A stretch of DNA of 8,856 bases from Myxococcales bacterium (GCA_020354595.1 CP070650.1:2494611-2503466), one strand, 5' to 3'. Positions 1 through 8,041 are shown, numbered from the stretch's first letter. Numbers and translations are program-made. Notes: a model not told the origin generated them from the letters alone.

Positions 1-1466
1 CCTAGGTCGTCGAGGTTAGGCCCGACCGTGCCGACAGCTTCGGCGTCGGCAAGGGTGTGGCAAGTCGAGCAAGGGGGCGCGGCGGTTTCGCGGAAAATCT
101 TCCGCCCGCGTTCCCCAGCCTCCGAAAGCTCGACCGGCTTGCGGGGACCTCGGGGGCTCACCGTGCCCTCTTCGGGAGGCGGGGTCAGGCAAATCTCGTC
201 GAAGGCGTCGCAGACCTGTACGGTCACGCCCATGTCGCGCCAGCTGTTGTTGCCGTAGCCGCGCTCGTTTTCGTTTCGATGCTCGGGCTGAGCCTCGCCC
301 GTAGCGTTCGTCGCGCGGCTGTAGAGCTTCAGGGGCCCCGGTGCACGCTCGAGCTCGAGCTCGAAGACGCGCCAGGCATACTTGCCGAGGTCAGGGCCCA
401 CCCAACGCGCCTCCTGCCAGCGCTTCCCATCGGTCGACACCTCGACTTTTGCGACCGCCTTCGCGCCACCGAATGCCACACCGGTCACGCGGAACTTACC
501 CGCAACGATGGGTGTCTGCTCGGTGGGCAGCGTGATGAACGACTTCACCGGCATCTCCCACATCGCCGGCTGGTCGGGTGAGCCTTTCACGCCGACGGCG
601 CGCATGCGGTACCCGGTCTGCTGAATCTTCGCCGGCCCCTGCTCGTTCGTGAACGCGAGGTTCTTGACGAACTTGATCTGATTGCAGCCGAAGTAACCCG
701 GCACGATTAGGCGTAAAGGCCCGCCGTGGGAGCGTGGAATCGGCTCGCCGTTCATTTCCCAGGCGAGCAAGCAATCATCGAGCGCTTTGTCGATGGGAAT
801 GGAACGCTCGACGACGACTTGATTGCGGTCGATGCCTTCGGGCAAGGGCTCACCACCGGTGGTGGTCAGGTAGCGCGTGCCTTTCGCGACGCCTCCAAAG
901 TGCTCGGCCACCGCGCGCAAAGGCACCCCGCTCCACATGGCGCAACCGGCCGCACCGACGCCCCACGGCGAGCCGCTCGGACCATGTTGGTAGTACTTGC
1001 GACCGTTGCCCGAGCATTGAAGGACGGTCGCTATCGTGATCAGACCGAGCTTCTTGAGCTCGTCGACCCGAATCTCGCCGGGGCGCTCGACGCCTTCGAC
1101 GCGCGTCGTCCATCCGTCGCGGTCAGCGACGAACTCCGGCGGTGGAAGCGGGAGGTTCTGGCGAACGAACAACACACTGGTCGCAGTCAGCACGCTGGTG
1201 CCAAGCCTTTCGCGTCGCGTTTCGAGCGTGAGGGGATTGTCGCCGTGCTTGATGAAGTTTGCCGGATCCTTATTGTCCGGGAGCGCCGGCTCGGGCGGAA
1301 CGGGTGCGGGCACGGTTGCCGCGGCCGAATCGGTGGGCGGTGGTGGTGCGGCCTCTCTGCAACCTGCAACTGCCGTCAGCAGCGCGCCGCTACCAACGCT
1401 GAAAGCGCCCAACACGAAGCGCCGCCGCCCTGCCTCTGGGAAGTGCTCGTCGTACTCTGTGCTCAT
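1..1466 (-). CDS. Sulfite oxidase-family molybdopterin enzyme fused to cytochrome c, Tat lipoprotein (C-terminus cut by window edge)
   Basis: Reading the minus strand from ATG at 1466 gives 488 uninterrupted codons to the left edge. Residues 14-36 carry a twin-arginine signal (RRRFVLG) ending in a lipobox (VAGC, Cys36), followed by a Pro/Ala-rich linker, so the protein should be exported folded and anchored by lipid. Residues about 75-310 match the sulfite oxidase molybdopterin domain. The Mo-ligating Cys is Cys151 in LQCSGNGR, followed by WSGVPLR and IPRSHGGPLRLIVPGYFG. Residues about 310-420 fit the family's dimerisation domain. A class I cytochrome c starts near residue 450, with heme motif CSTCH at 466-470 and GPNL at 482-485; its distal ligand lies outside the window. 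Expected reaction: periplasmic oxidation of sulfite to sulfate with electrons passed to the attached heme, as in SorAB but on one chain. A SoxC-like sulfane dehydrogenase is the alternative. The start overlaps the upstream stop as ATGA; a weak AGGA lies 8 bases before it. Confidence 0.92.
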   Translation of the reverse strand, partial: MSTEYDEHFPEAGRRRFVLGAFSVGSGALLTAVAGCREAAPPPPTDSAAATVPAPVPPEPALPDNKDPANFIKHGDNPLTLETRRERLGTSVLTATSVLFVRQNLPLPPPEFVADRDGWTTRVEGVERPGEIRVDELKKLGLITIATVLQCSGNGRKYYQHGPSGSPWGVGAAGCAMWSGVPLRAVAEHFGGVAKGTRYLTTTGGEPLPEGIDRNQVVVERSIPIDKALDDCLLAWEMNGEPIPRSHGGPLRLIVPGYFGCNQIKFVKNLAFTNEQGPAKIQQTGYRMRAVGVKGSPDQPAMWEMPVKSFITLPTEQTPIVAGKFRVTGVAFGGAKAVAKVEVSTDGKRWQEARWVGPDLGKYAWRVFELELERAPGPLKLYSRATNATGEAQPEHRNENERGYGNNSWRDMGVTVQVCDAFDEICLTPPPEEGTVSPRGPRKPVELSEAGERGRKIFRETAAPPCSTCHTLADAEAVGTVGPNLDDL

Positions 1467-2524
1467 CGTCGATTTCCTGTTGTTGCTGAAGCTGCCCAAG
1501 CGCGCGCGAAGCACGCTGCCAGCTCCGCTGCGGCGGGCTTGCCACGCGGCGTGAAGCCGGCATCGCGTGGACCGCCAAAGCCGAACCAATTCCAAACGTA
1601 GAACCCCGACACGCTCGGCGTGTCGGTGAAGGCGTCGCAAAAGCTACGGTACAGTTGCTGCTGCGCGCGCAGGTCTACGCCTCCGGGGGACGTATCGTCC
1701 CAAGGACGCACGGCGGCGTAGCGCTGGCTAGTGTAACCGACCTCGGTGATGACGACCCGCTTGCCTACGCGCTGCGCGAGCGCCCGGATATCGCCGAGGG
1801 GCGCCCGCCATGCGCGCGCTAGACTCTCCGGTGAGGGAGTCGCATCGCTCGAGAGTGGGAAATATGCGGTCAGACCGAGCTCATCGAGCGCGTCCCAGAA
1901 CGGCACTTCATCTGCGTGATCCCAGTTCGCCGAATACGTCAGTCTTCCTGAGAACACGTCGCGGACGTCGTCGATGAGCCTGCGCCACCGGTGCTCGTAA
2001 CGTTCGAGGGAACTGAGCTCGGAGCCCACGATGAACCGCTCCGCGCCTTCCGTCTCCGCAATGCGCGCTAGCGGCAACACGAATCGCCGATACGCGGTAA
2101 ACCAGGCGTCGAGCCCGTCAGCCGGGGCAATCACACCGCGCCACTCGTGCCGCGCGCGGGCCTTCAACCGCACGACGGGCATGACCGCGGCCCGCATCCC
2201 CGCTCGTCGCACCTGCCGAATGGTCCGAACTACCGTGGCGTTGCTCGGGGACGGTCCCGGCTGCTGGGTGATGTCGGACGCAAACCGGTTGGACTGGTAC
2301 GCGTTCACCACCACGAGCACGTCGGTCGCGCCGCGGCCGGCCATCTCGTCCACCATCGGCCCGTAGTCCCAATCCGGGTCGGTTGCGAACAGACCGAGGG
2401 CAACCCCCCGAACGAACTCCGCTTCACTCGCGAGAGGGACGGGAAGCTCTGTGCTTCGCGGCAAGGCAAACGCACTGCTGAAGAGCAACGCCAGGCACGG
2501 TATCGCCAGCGCCGTCGCGCGCAT
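1463..2524 (-). CDS. Secreted GH113-like TIM-barrel glycoside hydrolase
   Basis: A 353-residue protein starting at ATG 2524. A much longer open frame runs upstream to 2911, but it lies in the wrong frame of the rhodanese gene. The chosen start follows GGTGGAG (2530-2536) with 5 bases spacing, and it begins a clean Sec signal peptide (residues 1-20, cut after AFA). Visible motifs fit clan GH-A, nearest to GH113: FIVGSEL with likely acid/base Glu169, VVITEVGYTS with likely nucleophile Glu261, and FYVWNWFGFGG at 308-318. Expected role is hydrolysis of a beta-linked glycan, possibly mannan-like, outside the cytoplasm. The exact substrate cannot be read from the sequence. Its start overlaps the stop of the upstream hydroxylase-rhodanese gene (TGATG), and its stop overlaps the sulfite oxidase start (ATGA), so translation is probably coupled on both sides. 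A glycosidase between two sulfur-oxidation genes is unexpected. The catalytic pair is intact, so I expect an active enzyme. Confidence 0.75.
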   Translation of the reverse strand: MRATALAIPCLALLFSSAFALPRSTELPVPLASEAEFVRGVALGLFATDPDWDYGPMVDEMAGRGATDVLVVVNAYQSNRFASDITQQPGPSPSNATVVRTIRQVRRAGMRAAVMPVVRLKARARHEWRGVIAPADGLDAWFTAYRRFVLPLARIAETEGAERFIVGSELSSLERYEHRWRRLIDDVRDVFSGRLTYSANWDHADEVPFWDALDELGLTAYFPLSSDATPSPESLARAWRAPLGDIRALAQRVGKRVVITEVGYTSQRYAAVRPWDDTSPGGVDLRAQQQLYRSFCDAFTDTPSVSGFYVWNWFGFGGPRDAGFTPRGKPAAAELAACFARAWAASATTGNRR

Positions 2525-4380
2525 CAGGGCTCCACCGGAAGATCGAGTCGACTGTACTCGGCCCAAGAGCCATCGTAGTTGAGCGCTTGCTCTCCGCCGA
2601 AGCCGGCTTGGTAGAGCGCAAAATAGACCGCCGAGGATCGCGTCCCGGACTGGCAGTACGTCACGACCGGCACTCCATTCCGAAGCTCGTGAGCAGCGAA
2701 GAGGTCCCGTAGCGCCGACGGAGACTTCAGTCGATGGTCCTGATTCTTGTCGCGTAGCACCTCGGCCCAATCGAGCTGCGATGCGCCCGGGATGTGACCG
2801 CTCTTGGCGGCTTTCGGGTGTTTCTCTTCGCCAGTGAACTCGATGCGGCTTCGCGTGTCGATGAGCTTTGCGTCCGGGTGTGTATTCATGAACTGCAAGA
2901 CGTCGGCCCAATGCTCTGCCTCGGGTGTTTTCGGATCCCCGACGCTCACGTCGCCCGCCGCAATCTCCAGCCCATCACCACCGGCCACGTGGTGCCCCAC
3001 CGCTTTCCAAGCCTGAAGCCCACCGTCGAGCACCCGCGCGTCGAAGCCGGCGGCGGATCGGAGAGTCCACCAGAAGCGGTAGGGCTCCGGACCGCCATCG
3101 CCGTAGAGCACGACCGTGCTGTTCGAACGGACACCGAGCCTGCGAAGCAGTCGCTCGAGCTCAGGCCCCGTTCGCGACATCCCTGGAACTTCTTCGCTGC
3201 TGGAGTAGTCGCTCCGGTAGAGCTGGCGCGCGCCAGGAATGTGTCCGAGCGCGAATCGCTTTGAGGGGCGTACGTCCAGCAGCACGAGCGTTGGCGCGCC
3301 GAGCGACTTCGCCAGCTCGGACACGCTGATCATTGCGTCGGGATGTGCGTAACCGTCCGCCACTGCCTGCTTTCCAAAGTCGACCATCGCCGCCTCGGCG
3401 GCCGCAGGGCTCTCGGAGTAGGCGTCTGCCGGGGGGAACACACCGGTCGGCTGCGAGGCTGCGGCCGCCTCACCAAGCATCGGTGTCTCCGGCCCGGTGC
3501 CACGGGGCTTGCTCAAGTACCAGGCCACCGACATCACGACGGCGCCCACAATCGTCCAGAACACGACGCTCTTCACGCCGGGCGCGAGCTTTTGCAGCGG
3601 CCAGATCTCTTGACTGAAGAAGTTGTCCGGGAAGGTCTCAACGCCGTCGAAGCCCAACCTCGCTGGCGGGTCCGGAGGCATCTTCGCCGTACCGAAGATC
3701 CAGTCCCAACAACTGAAGATGATGCCAAAGTTCACGGTGGTCTTCGAATCACCCTCGTAGTCGTGATGCCAAATGTGCATCCGCGGGCTGTTCAGAATGA
3801 ACCTCCACCAGCCATGGCCGAGGTTGAGGTTCGAGTGGTTGAGATGACCGATGAGCGTGCCGAAGATCGCGTGGAACATCAGCGCTTCCCATCGGAACCC
3901 GAAAAACACCAGCGGCAGGTAAAGCACCGTCTTGTAGACGATGACCTCGAGCCAAGAGAACCGGAACGAGACGATCCAATCCATCTCGCCGTCGACGACG
4001 CTGTGGTGCGCTTTGTGAAACTCCCAAAAGAGCGGGATGCGATGCAGCAGGTTGTGCACACACCACTGAACGAAGTCGAGTACCACCAACGCGACGATGA
4101 TCTGCGCCCACAGCGGCCAATCGACCGCCGCGTTGCGGTAGACGGCGTCGGTCAGCCCTTCGGCGGCAAGCCACCGATCTACGCTGGGGAGCACCCAGAC
4201 GCTCGCCAATCCCGCGAGCAGGAGCCCGAGGAAGTGGCCGTTGAACACCAGGTGGATGAAGTCCGACCACAGCTTGGGCCGAAGCTGCTTTTGCCCGGGC
4301 CGCCAGGGGAACAAGCGCTCGAGCAGCATGACGAAGCCCGACAGCAGAGCCAGGCTGATTGGGTACATGTACGCAGCCAT
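2524..4380 (-). CDS. Membrane fatty acid hydroxylase/sterol desaturase fused to tandem rhodanese
   Basis: A 618-residue two-part protein. Residues 1-260 are a fatty acid hydroxylase superfamily domain. It has about four membrane segments (near 6-24, 43-65, 89-107, 143-162) and the di-iron His clusters HNLLH (109-113), HKAHH (122-126), HLNH (179-182) and HIWHH (202-206). A further membrane segment (about 272-289) and an Ala/Pro-rich linker lead to two rhodanese modules. The first (about 330-470) has LLDVRP and GHIPGA but has YGDGG where the active Cys loop belongs, so it is inactive, as usual for tandem sulfurtransferases. The second (about 490-612) has LIDTR, GHIPGA and the loop CQSGTR with catalytic Cys576, of thiosulfate-sulfurtransferase type. 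Inferred role: O2-dependent hydroxylation or desaturation of a lipid, tethered to sulfane-sulfur transfer. The start is uncertain: ATG 4380 is preferred, but GTG 4398 and ATG 4368 are in frame and none has a strong ribosome site. No stop or frame change separates the two halves, so the fusion is real in this sequence. Confidence 0.88.
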   Translation of the reverse strand: MAAYMYPISLALLSGFVMLLERLFPWRPGQKQLRPKLWSDFIHLVFNGHFLGLLLAGLASVWVLPSVDRWLAAEGLTDAVYRNAAVDWPLWAQIIVALVVLDFVQWCVHNLLHRIPLFWEFHKAHHSVVDGEMDWIVSFRFSWLEVIVYKTVLYLPLVFFGFRWEALMFHAIFGTLIGHLNHSNLNLGHGWWRFILNSPRMHIWHHDYEGDSKTTVNFGIIFSCWDWIFGTAKMPPDPPARLGFDGVETFPDNFFSQEIWPLQKLAPGVKSVVFWTIVGAVVMSVAWYLSKPRGTGPETPMLGEAAAASQPTGVFPPADAYSESPAAAEAAMVDFGKQAVADGYAHPDAMISVSELAKSLGAPTLVLLDVRPSKRFALGHIPGARQLYRSDYSSSEEVPGMSRTGPELERLLRRLGVRSNSTVVLYGDGGPEPYRFWWTLRSAAGFDARVLDGGLQAWKAVGHHVAGGDGLEIAAGDVSVGDPKTPEAEHWADVLQFMNTHPDAKLIDTRSRIEFTGEEKHPKAAKSGHIPGASQLDWAEVLRDKNQDHRLKSPSALRDLFAAHELRNGVPVVTYCQSGTRSSAVYFALYQAGFGGEQALNYDGSWAEYSRLDLPVEP

Positions 4381-4461
4381 CGCCCGCAGGCTTACCACGT
4401 CTGCGGCGGAGCGCGACGCGCAGTTATTTCGCCGCGCTGAGCTCGGCGATTCAAGCCTACG

Positions 4462-5154
4462 CTATGGCCAGTCGGGCGGCGGGGGCAAGTGCGCTCCTGG
4501 GGTCTTGCCCTCCATCCGATGCGCGACGAAGTCGGCTACCGTCGCGTGTTGCAGGTAAGGATTCTCCGCGAGCTCCTCGTCGAGTGTCGAGACGGTGACG
4601 GGGCCGTAGTTGTGCCCCGGATACATGCGTGTGTCTCTCGGCAGCGACTCGACGAGCCCCTTCAACGTTCCAAACATGACTTCCGGATCGCCGCCGACGA
4701 AGTCGCAGCGGCCGCAGCCCTGAACAAACATCGTGTCCCCGGTCACGACGGCATCCGCAATGCGATACGTGGTGGAACCGGGTGTGTGCCCGGGCGTATG
4801 CATGAACGTGATTTCGAGGTGCTTGCCGATGTGGAGCAAGTCGCCCGGGCGGTGGCGTTCGAGATTTTCCGAACGAAAGCCGGAAAAGTCGATCTCCTCG
4901 CCCAACATGTGCACGGGGATGTCTCTCTTGTCGAGCAATGCGTCAACGCGGTTCACGTGGTCGAAGTGGCTGTGGGTGCACAGGACGTGCGTGATGTCGA
5001 CGCCCAGTGCCTCTGCTTCCTTCAATATGAAGTCCGCATCCCACGCCGGGTCGACCACGGCGCAGGTCCTCGTCGCCTTGTCGCCCACCAAGTAGATGAA
5101 GTTGTCCCAAGGGCCGAGCTCGAACTGATGAACGAAGATGCCTTCGTCGCTCAC
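4462..5154 (-). CDS. Metallo-beta-lactamase-fold protein, ETHE1-like probable persulfide dioxygenase
   Basis: A 230-residue protein from GTG 5154. An in-frame ATG at 5193 would overlap the dehydrogenase gene by 38 bases. The GTG has GGAG 7 bases upstream and gives the usual family N-terminus (IFVHQFELGPWDNFIYLVGD). Metal motifs are complete: THSHFDH (His61, His63, Asp65, His66), PGH (His123), TGD (Asp140) and YPGH (His181). After Asp140 comes FVQGCGRCDF, close to the GCGRTDF stretch of ETHE1 persulfide dioxygenases, whose Arg helps bind glutathione. Length also fits ETHE1 better than classical glyoxalase II, which has a larger C-terminal helical domain. Expected reaction: glutathione persulfide + O2 to sulfite + glutathione, in the cytoplasm. 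The alternative is a hydroxyacyl- or formylglutathione thioesterase working with the adjacent FrmA. The fold is certain; the dioxygenase call is moderate. Neighbouring rhodanese and sulfite oxidase genes favour it. Confidence 0.78.
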   Translation of the reverse strand: MSDEGIFVHQFELGPWDNFIYLVGDKATRTCAVVDPAWDADFILKEAEALGVDITHVLCTHSHFDHVNRVDALLDKRDIPVHMLGEEIDFSGFRSENLERHRPGDLLHIGKHLEITFMHTPGHTPGSTTYRIADAVVTGDTMFVQGCGRCDFVGGDPEVMFGTLKGLVESLPRDTRMYPGHNYGPVTVSTLDEELAENPYLQHATVADFVAHRMEGKTPGAHLPPPPDWP

Positions 5155-5155
5155 C

Positions 5156-6265
5156 TCAGAACTCCACCACGCTTCGAATCGACGTCCCTTCATGCATCAA
5201 ATCAAACGCCTTGTTGATGTCTTCGAGCGGCATCTTGTGGGTGATCAGATCGTCGATGTTGATCTTCCCTTCCATGTACCAATCGACGATCTTCGGGACG
5301 TCGGTCCGTCCCTTCGCGCCTCCAAAGGCCGTACCACGCCAGACTCGGCCGGTAACCAGCTGGAACGGCCGCGTGGCAATCTCCTCTCCCGAGCCGGCGA
5401 CACCGATGATGACGCTTTCGCCCCACCCTTTGTGGCAGCACTCGAGCGCTTGGCGCATGACGTCGACGTTTCCGATGCACTCGAAGCTGTAGTCGGCGCC
5501 GCCGCCGGTGAGGTCGACCAGGTATGCGACCAAATCCCCTTCGGCTTCCCTCGGGTTTACGAAGTGGGTCATGCCGAACTTCTCGGCAAGCTCTCGACGC
5601 GCAGGGTTGATGTCGACGCCGACGATCTTGTCCGCACCCGCCAGGCGGCACCCTTGTACCACGTTGAGCCCGATGCCCCCGAGCCCGAACACCACGACGT
5701 TCGCGCCGGGCTCGACCTTCGCCGTGTTGATGACGGCACCAATCCCAGTCGTCACACCGCACCCGATGTAACAAACCTTGTCGAAGGGCGCGTCGGGGCG
5801 AATCCTAGCGACGGCGATTTCGGGCACGACGGTGTACTGCGAAAACGTCGACGTCCCCATGTAGTGGAACAACGTGCCGCCGCCGAGCGAAAACCGACTC
5901 GTCGCGTCCGGCATCAGCCCCTGCCCCTGTGTCACGCGAATCGCTTGGCACAGGTTGGTCTTGCCCGAGGTGCAGTACTCGCAGTTACGGCACTCCGGTA
6001 CATAGAGCGGGATGACGTGGTCTCCGACGGAGACGCTCTTGACCTCCGCCCCGACCTCGACGACGACACCCGCTCCCTCATGCCCTAGAACCGAAGGAAA
6101 GATTCCCTCGGGATCCGCGCCGGAGAGCGTGTACGCATCCGTGTGACAGATCCCGGTCGCCTTCACCTCGATGAGCACCTCGCCCGCGCGCGGCCCTTCG
6201 AGCTGAATGGTTTCGATCGTCAGCGGTGCCCCGGCCTGGTGGGCGACAGCGGCACGAGTCTCCAT
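5156..6265 (-). CDS. frmA: S-(hydroxymethyl)glutathione dehydrogenase / class III alcohol dehydrogenase
   Basis: A 369-residue zinc-dependent, NAD-linked dehydrogenase of the usual class III length. Catalytic zinc ligands are Cys40 (GICHTD), His62-Glu63 (GHEGAG) and Cys169 (GCGVTTG). The structural zinc site is Cys92, Cys95, Cys98 and Cys106. The Rossmann loop GLGGIG is at 194-199. IRVTQG contains Arg110, at the position of the Arg that binds the glutathione carboxylate in class III enzymes, so this is not a general alcohol dehydrogenase. It oxidises S-hydroxymethylglutathione, formed spontaneously from formaldehyde and glutathione, to S-formylglutathione; family members also reduce S-nitrosoglutathione. 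The site is cytoplasmic. ATG 6265 is preceded by GGAGGAG (6272-6278) at 6 bases. The gene begins 14 bp after the sulfatase stop and ends one base before the next start, so it is in an operon. No separate S-formylglutathione hydrolase (FrmB type) is in the window. Confidence 0.95.
   Translation of the reverse strand: METRAAVAHQAGAPLTIETIQLEGPRAGEVLIEVKATGICHTDAYTLSGADPEGIFPSVLGHEGAGVVVEVGAEVKSVSVGDHVIPLYVPECRNCEYCTSGKTNLCQAIRVTQGQGLMPDATSRFSLGGGTLFHYMGTSTFSQYTVVPEIAVARIRPDAPFDKVCYIGCGVTTGIGAVINTAKVEPGANVVVFGLGGIGLNVVQGCRLAGADKIVGVDINPARRELAEKFGMTHFVNPREAEGDLVAYLVDLTGGGADYSFECIGNVDVMRQALECCHKGWGESVIIGVAGSGEEIATRPFQLVTGRVWRGTAFGGAKGRTDVPKIVDWYMEGKINIDDLITHKMPLEDINKAFDLMHEGTSIRSVVEF
5162..5165 (-). 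promoter_or_regulatory. Ribosome binding site deciding the GTG start of the metallo-beta-lactamase-fold gene
   Basis: GGAG on the minus strand, inside the last codons of the dehydrogenase gene, 7 bases before GTG 5154. The dehydrogenase TGA and this GTG are separated by one base, a layout typical of translational coupling. It supports the GTG over the upstream ATG at 5193. Confidence 0.55.
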
Positions 6266-6279
6266 CGTGTGCTCCTCCG

Positions 6280-7956
6280 TTAGTGGCTACGGGGCGTGCG
6301 AATCTTTTCGAGCGCGTCCCCGATTGTGAAGCTCGCCGCCTTTCCGCGCGGCGGGAACTCCTGGAAGCTCTGGAGGAAGTTCCCGACGATGGCTTGTGCC
6401 GCGTAAATGGCAAACGCCCGGTCGATCAGCCAATCCCAATACGTGTTCGAGGTGATGTCGGCGCGCTCGTAGGGGTCGCGGCGAAGATGAAAGAGCTTCG
6501 GAACGCGCAGCGGCGTGAACGGCTCCGCCCACACCTGAAGCGTACCTTTCGCGCGCTGCTCCAGAAACACCATCTTCCAGTCGCGGTAGCGCACGGCCGT
6601 GAGATCGCCGTCATCGGAGAAGTAGAACAGCTCGTCACGGTGGCTCGGCCCCGTGCCAAGCAGGATGTCGAGCTGGTTGTAGCCATCGAGGTGCACTTTG
6701 AAGCGCTTGCCGTCCGCCTGGTAGCCCTTCAGCAGCTTCTCCTTGATGTCGGTCACACCCGCGGCGGCCAAGAACGTGGGCAACCAGTCCATGTGGGCCA
6801 TGATCTCGTTGGTGACCGTACCGGCCGGCACCTTTCCAGGCCAGCGCACCATCGCTGGCACGCGCCAGCCGCCCTCCCAGTTGGTGTTCTTCTCACCACG
6901 GAACGGGGTCGCAGCCGCATCGGGCCAGGTGTTGTAGTGCGGACCGTTGTCGGTGCTGTAGAAGACGAGCGTGTTGTCGGTGATGCCGAGCTCATCGAGC
7001 TTGTCGAGGAGCTTGCCGACATGCATGTCGTGCTCGAGCATGCCATCCGCGTACTCGTTCTGCCCGGAGATACCGCGGTTTTCTTCCTTCACGTGCGTGC
7101 GGAAGTGCATGCGGGTGCCGTTCCACCACACGAAGAACTTCTTGCCGGCCGCGTGCTGCTCTTCGATGAAGCGTAGTGCGGCGTCACACGTCTCGTCGTC
7201 CACCGTCTCCATTCGCTTCTTCGTGAGCGGACCCGTGTCCTCGATGGGGCCGCCGGCGTAGCTGTGAATCACCCCTCGCGGGCCGAACCGCTTTCTGAAC
7301 TCGGGATTCTTGGGATAGTCGACGTTCTCGGGCTCCTCCTCGGCGTTCAAGTGGTACAGGTTTCCGAAGAACTCGTCGAAGCCGTGATTGGTCGGGAGGT
7401 GCTCGTCCTTGTCGCCGAGGTGGTTCTTCCCGAACTGCCCCGTCGCGTACCCGAGCGGCTTCAACATCTCCGCGATGGTCGGGTCCTCGCTAGAAATGCC
7501 CATGTCGGCGCCGGGCATGCCGACCTTCGAAAGCCCCGTACGGAATACCGATTGCCCGGTTACGAACGTCGAACGCCCGGCCGTGCAACTCTGCTCGCCG
7601 TAGTAGTCGGTGAAGATCATCCCTTCGTGCGCCACACGGTCGATATTCGGCGTGCGGTAGCCCATCAGCCCCATGGTGTACGCGCTGATGTTCGACTGCC
7701 CGATGTCGTCACCCCAGATCACGAGAATGTTCGGCATGTCGCCGTTCTGCGCAGCCGCTGTCACATCTTCGGCCTTCGCGACGGAAACCGGGCTGATCGG
7801 GTAGTTGACCTTCTTCGGCTCCCAACCCGTTCTCGGCTGACCGAGCACCGGCTCGGCCTTCGCGGCCGGAGCTTCATCACCCGGCGGCGATACAGGCTTA
7901 CAACCCGCCGCCCAAACGAGCGACGACACACAAATCAACGAAACCATACGAACCAT
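6280..7956 (-). CDS. Sulfatase (arylsulfatase-type), lipoprotein
   Basis: A 558-residue protein of the formylglycine-dependent sulfatase family. The N-terminus has a short hydrophobic stretch and an AAGC lipobox (Cys19), followed by a Pro/Ala-rich linker, so it should be a membrane-anchored periplasmic or surface protein. Metal-binding Asp83/Asp84 lie in IWGDDIG. The active-site motif is SCTAGRS, with Cys124 as the residue converted to formylglycine and Arg128 as its partner. GKNHLGD (177-182) replaces the common GKWHLG. STDNGP (Asp336, Asn337) and [15 protein letters not shown] (353-367) complete the active site. It hydrolyses a sulfate ester to sulfate and an alcohol or phenol; the substrate is not determined. 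The C-terminus ([10 protein letters not shown]) is like bacterial arylsulfatases of this length. ATG 7956 follows GGGAGGG (7962-7968) at 5 bases. No maturase (FGE or anSME) is in the window. It appears to be the first gene of the block. Confidence 0.92.
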   Translation of the reverse strand: MVRMVSLICVSSLVWAAGCKPVSPPGDEAPAAKAEPVLGQPRTGWEPKKVNYPISPVSVAKAEDVTAAAQNGDMPNILVIWGDDIGQSNISAYTMGLMGYRTPNIDRVAHEGMIFTDYYGEQSCTAGRSTFVTGQSVFRTGLSKVGMPGADMGISSEDPTIAEMLKPLGYATGQFGKNHLGDKDEHLPTNHGFDEFFGNLYHLNAEEEPENVDYPKNPEFRKRFGPRGVIHSYAGGPIEDTGPLTKKRMETVDDETCDAALRFIEEQHAAGKKFFVWWNGTRMHFRTHVKEENRGISGQNEYADGMLEHDMHVGKLLDKLDELGITDNTLVFYSTDNGPHYNTWPDAAATPFRGEKNTNWEGGWRVPAMVRWPGKVPAGTVTNEIMAHMDWLPTFLAAAGVTDIKEKLLKGYQADGKRFKVHLDGYNQLDILLGTGPSHRDELFYFSDDGDLTAVRYRDWKMVFLEQRAKGTLQVWAEPFTPLRVPKLFHLRRDPYERADITSNTYWDWLIDRAFAIYAAQAIVGNFLQSFQEFPPRGKAASFTIGDALEKIRTPRSH

Positions 7957-7983
7957 GGATGCCCTCCCGACGATGAAGCGGGG

Positions 7984-8014
7984 AGGGTACCACGGTCGTT
8001 GGACGGTGCGTCAA
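7984..8014 (-). promoter_or_regulatory. Possible sigma70-type promoter for the sulfatase operon
   Basis: In the 85-bp gap before the sulfatase, the minus strand shows TTGACG (8009-8014) and TACCCT (7984-7989, preceded by TGG, an extended -10 form), 19 bases apart. A transcript would begin shortly before the ribosome site at 7962-7968. The spacing is long and the -10 is weak, so this is a suggestion. I see no clear terminator for the upstream Cys-rich gene in the same gap. Confidence 0.3.
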
Positions 8015-8041
8015 CCGATTTTGGACGATGTCACGACGAGG

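Noticed and set aside
726..1601. 291-residue plus-strand open frame
   Set aside because: It is antisense to the sulfite oxidase and glycosidase genes, both of which have clear catalytic motifs.
2525..2911. N-terminal extension of the glycosidase frame up to 2911
   Set aside because: It lies within the rhodanese coding region in another frame, is rich in Arg/Ser with no domain, and the internal ATG at 2524 has a ribosome site and a signal peptide.
3343..4440. 365-residue open frame on the plus strand
   Set aside because: It is antisense to the hydroxylase-rhodanese gene, has the His/Asp/Glu/Arg-rich composition of a GC-rich shadow frame, and shows no recognisable motif.
4430..4448. Imperfect inverted repeat in the 81-bp gap, considered as a terminator
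   Set aside because: The stem is five pairs, a mismatch and two pairs, and no T-run follows on the minus strand.
5138..6088. 316-residue plus-strand open frame
   Set aside because: Antisense shadow of frmA, without motifs.
6226..7176. 316-residue plus-strand open frame
   Set aside because: Antisense shadow of the sulfatase gene.
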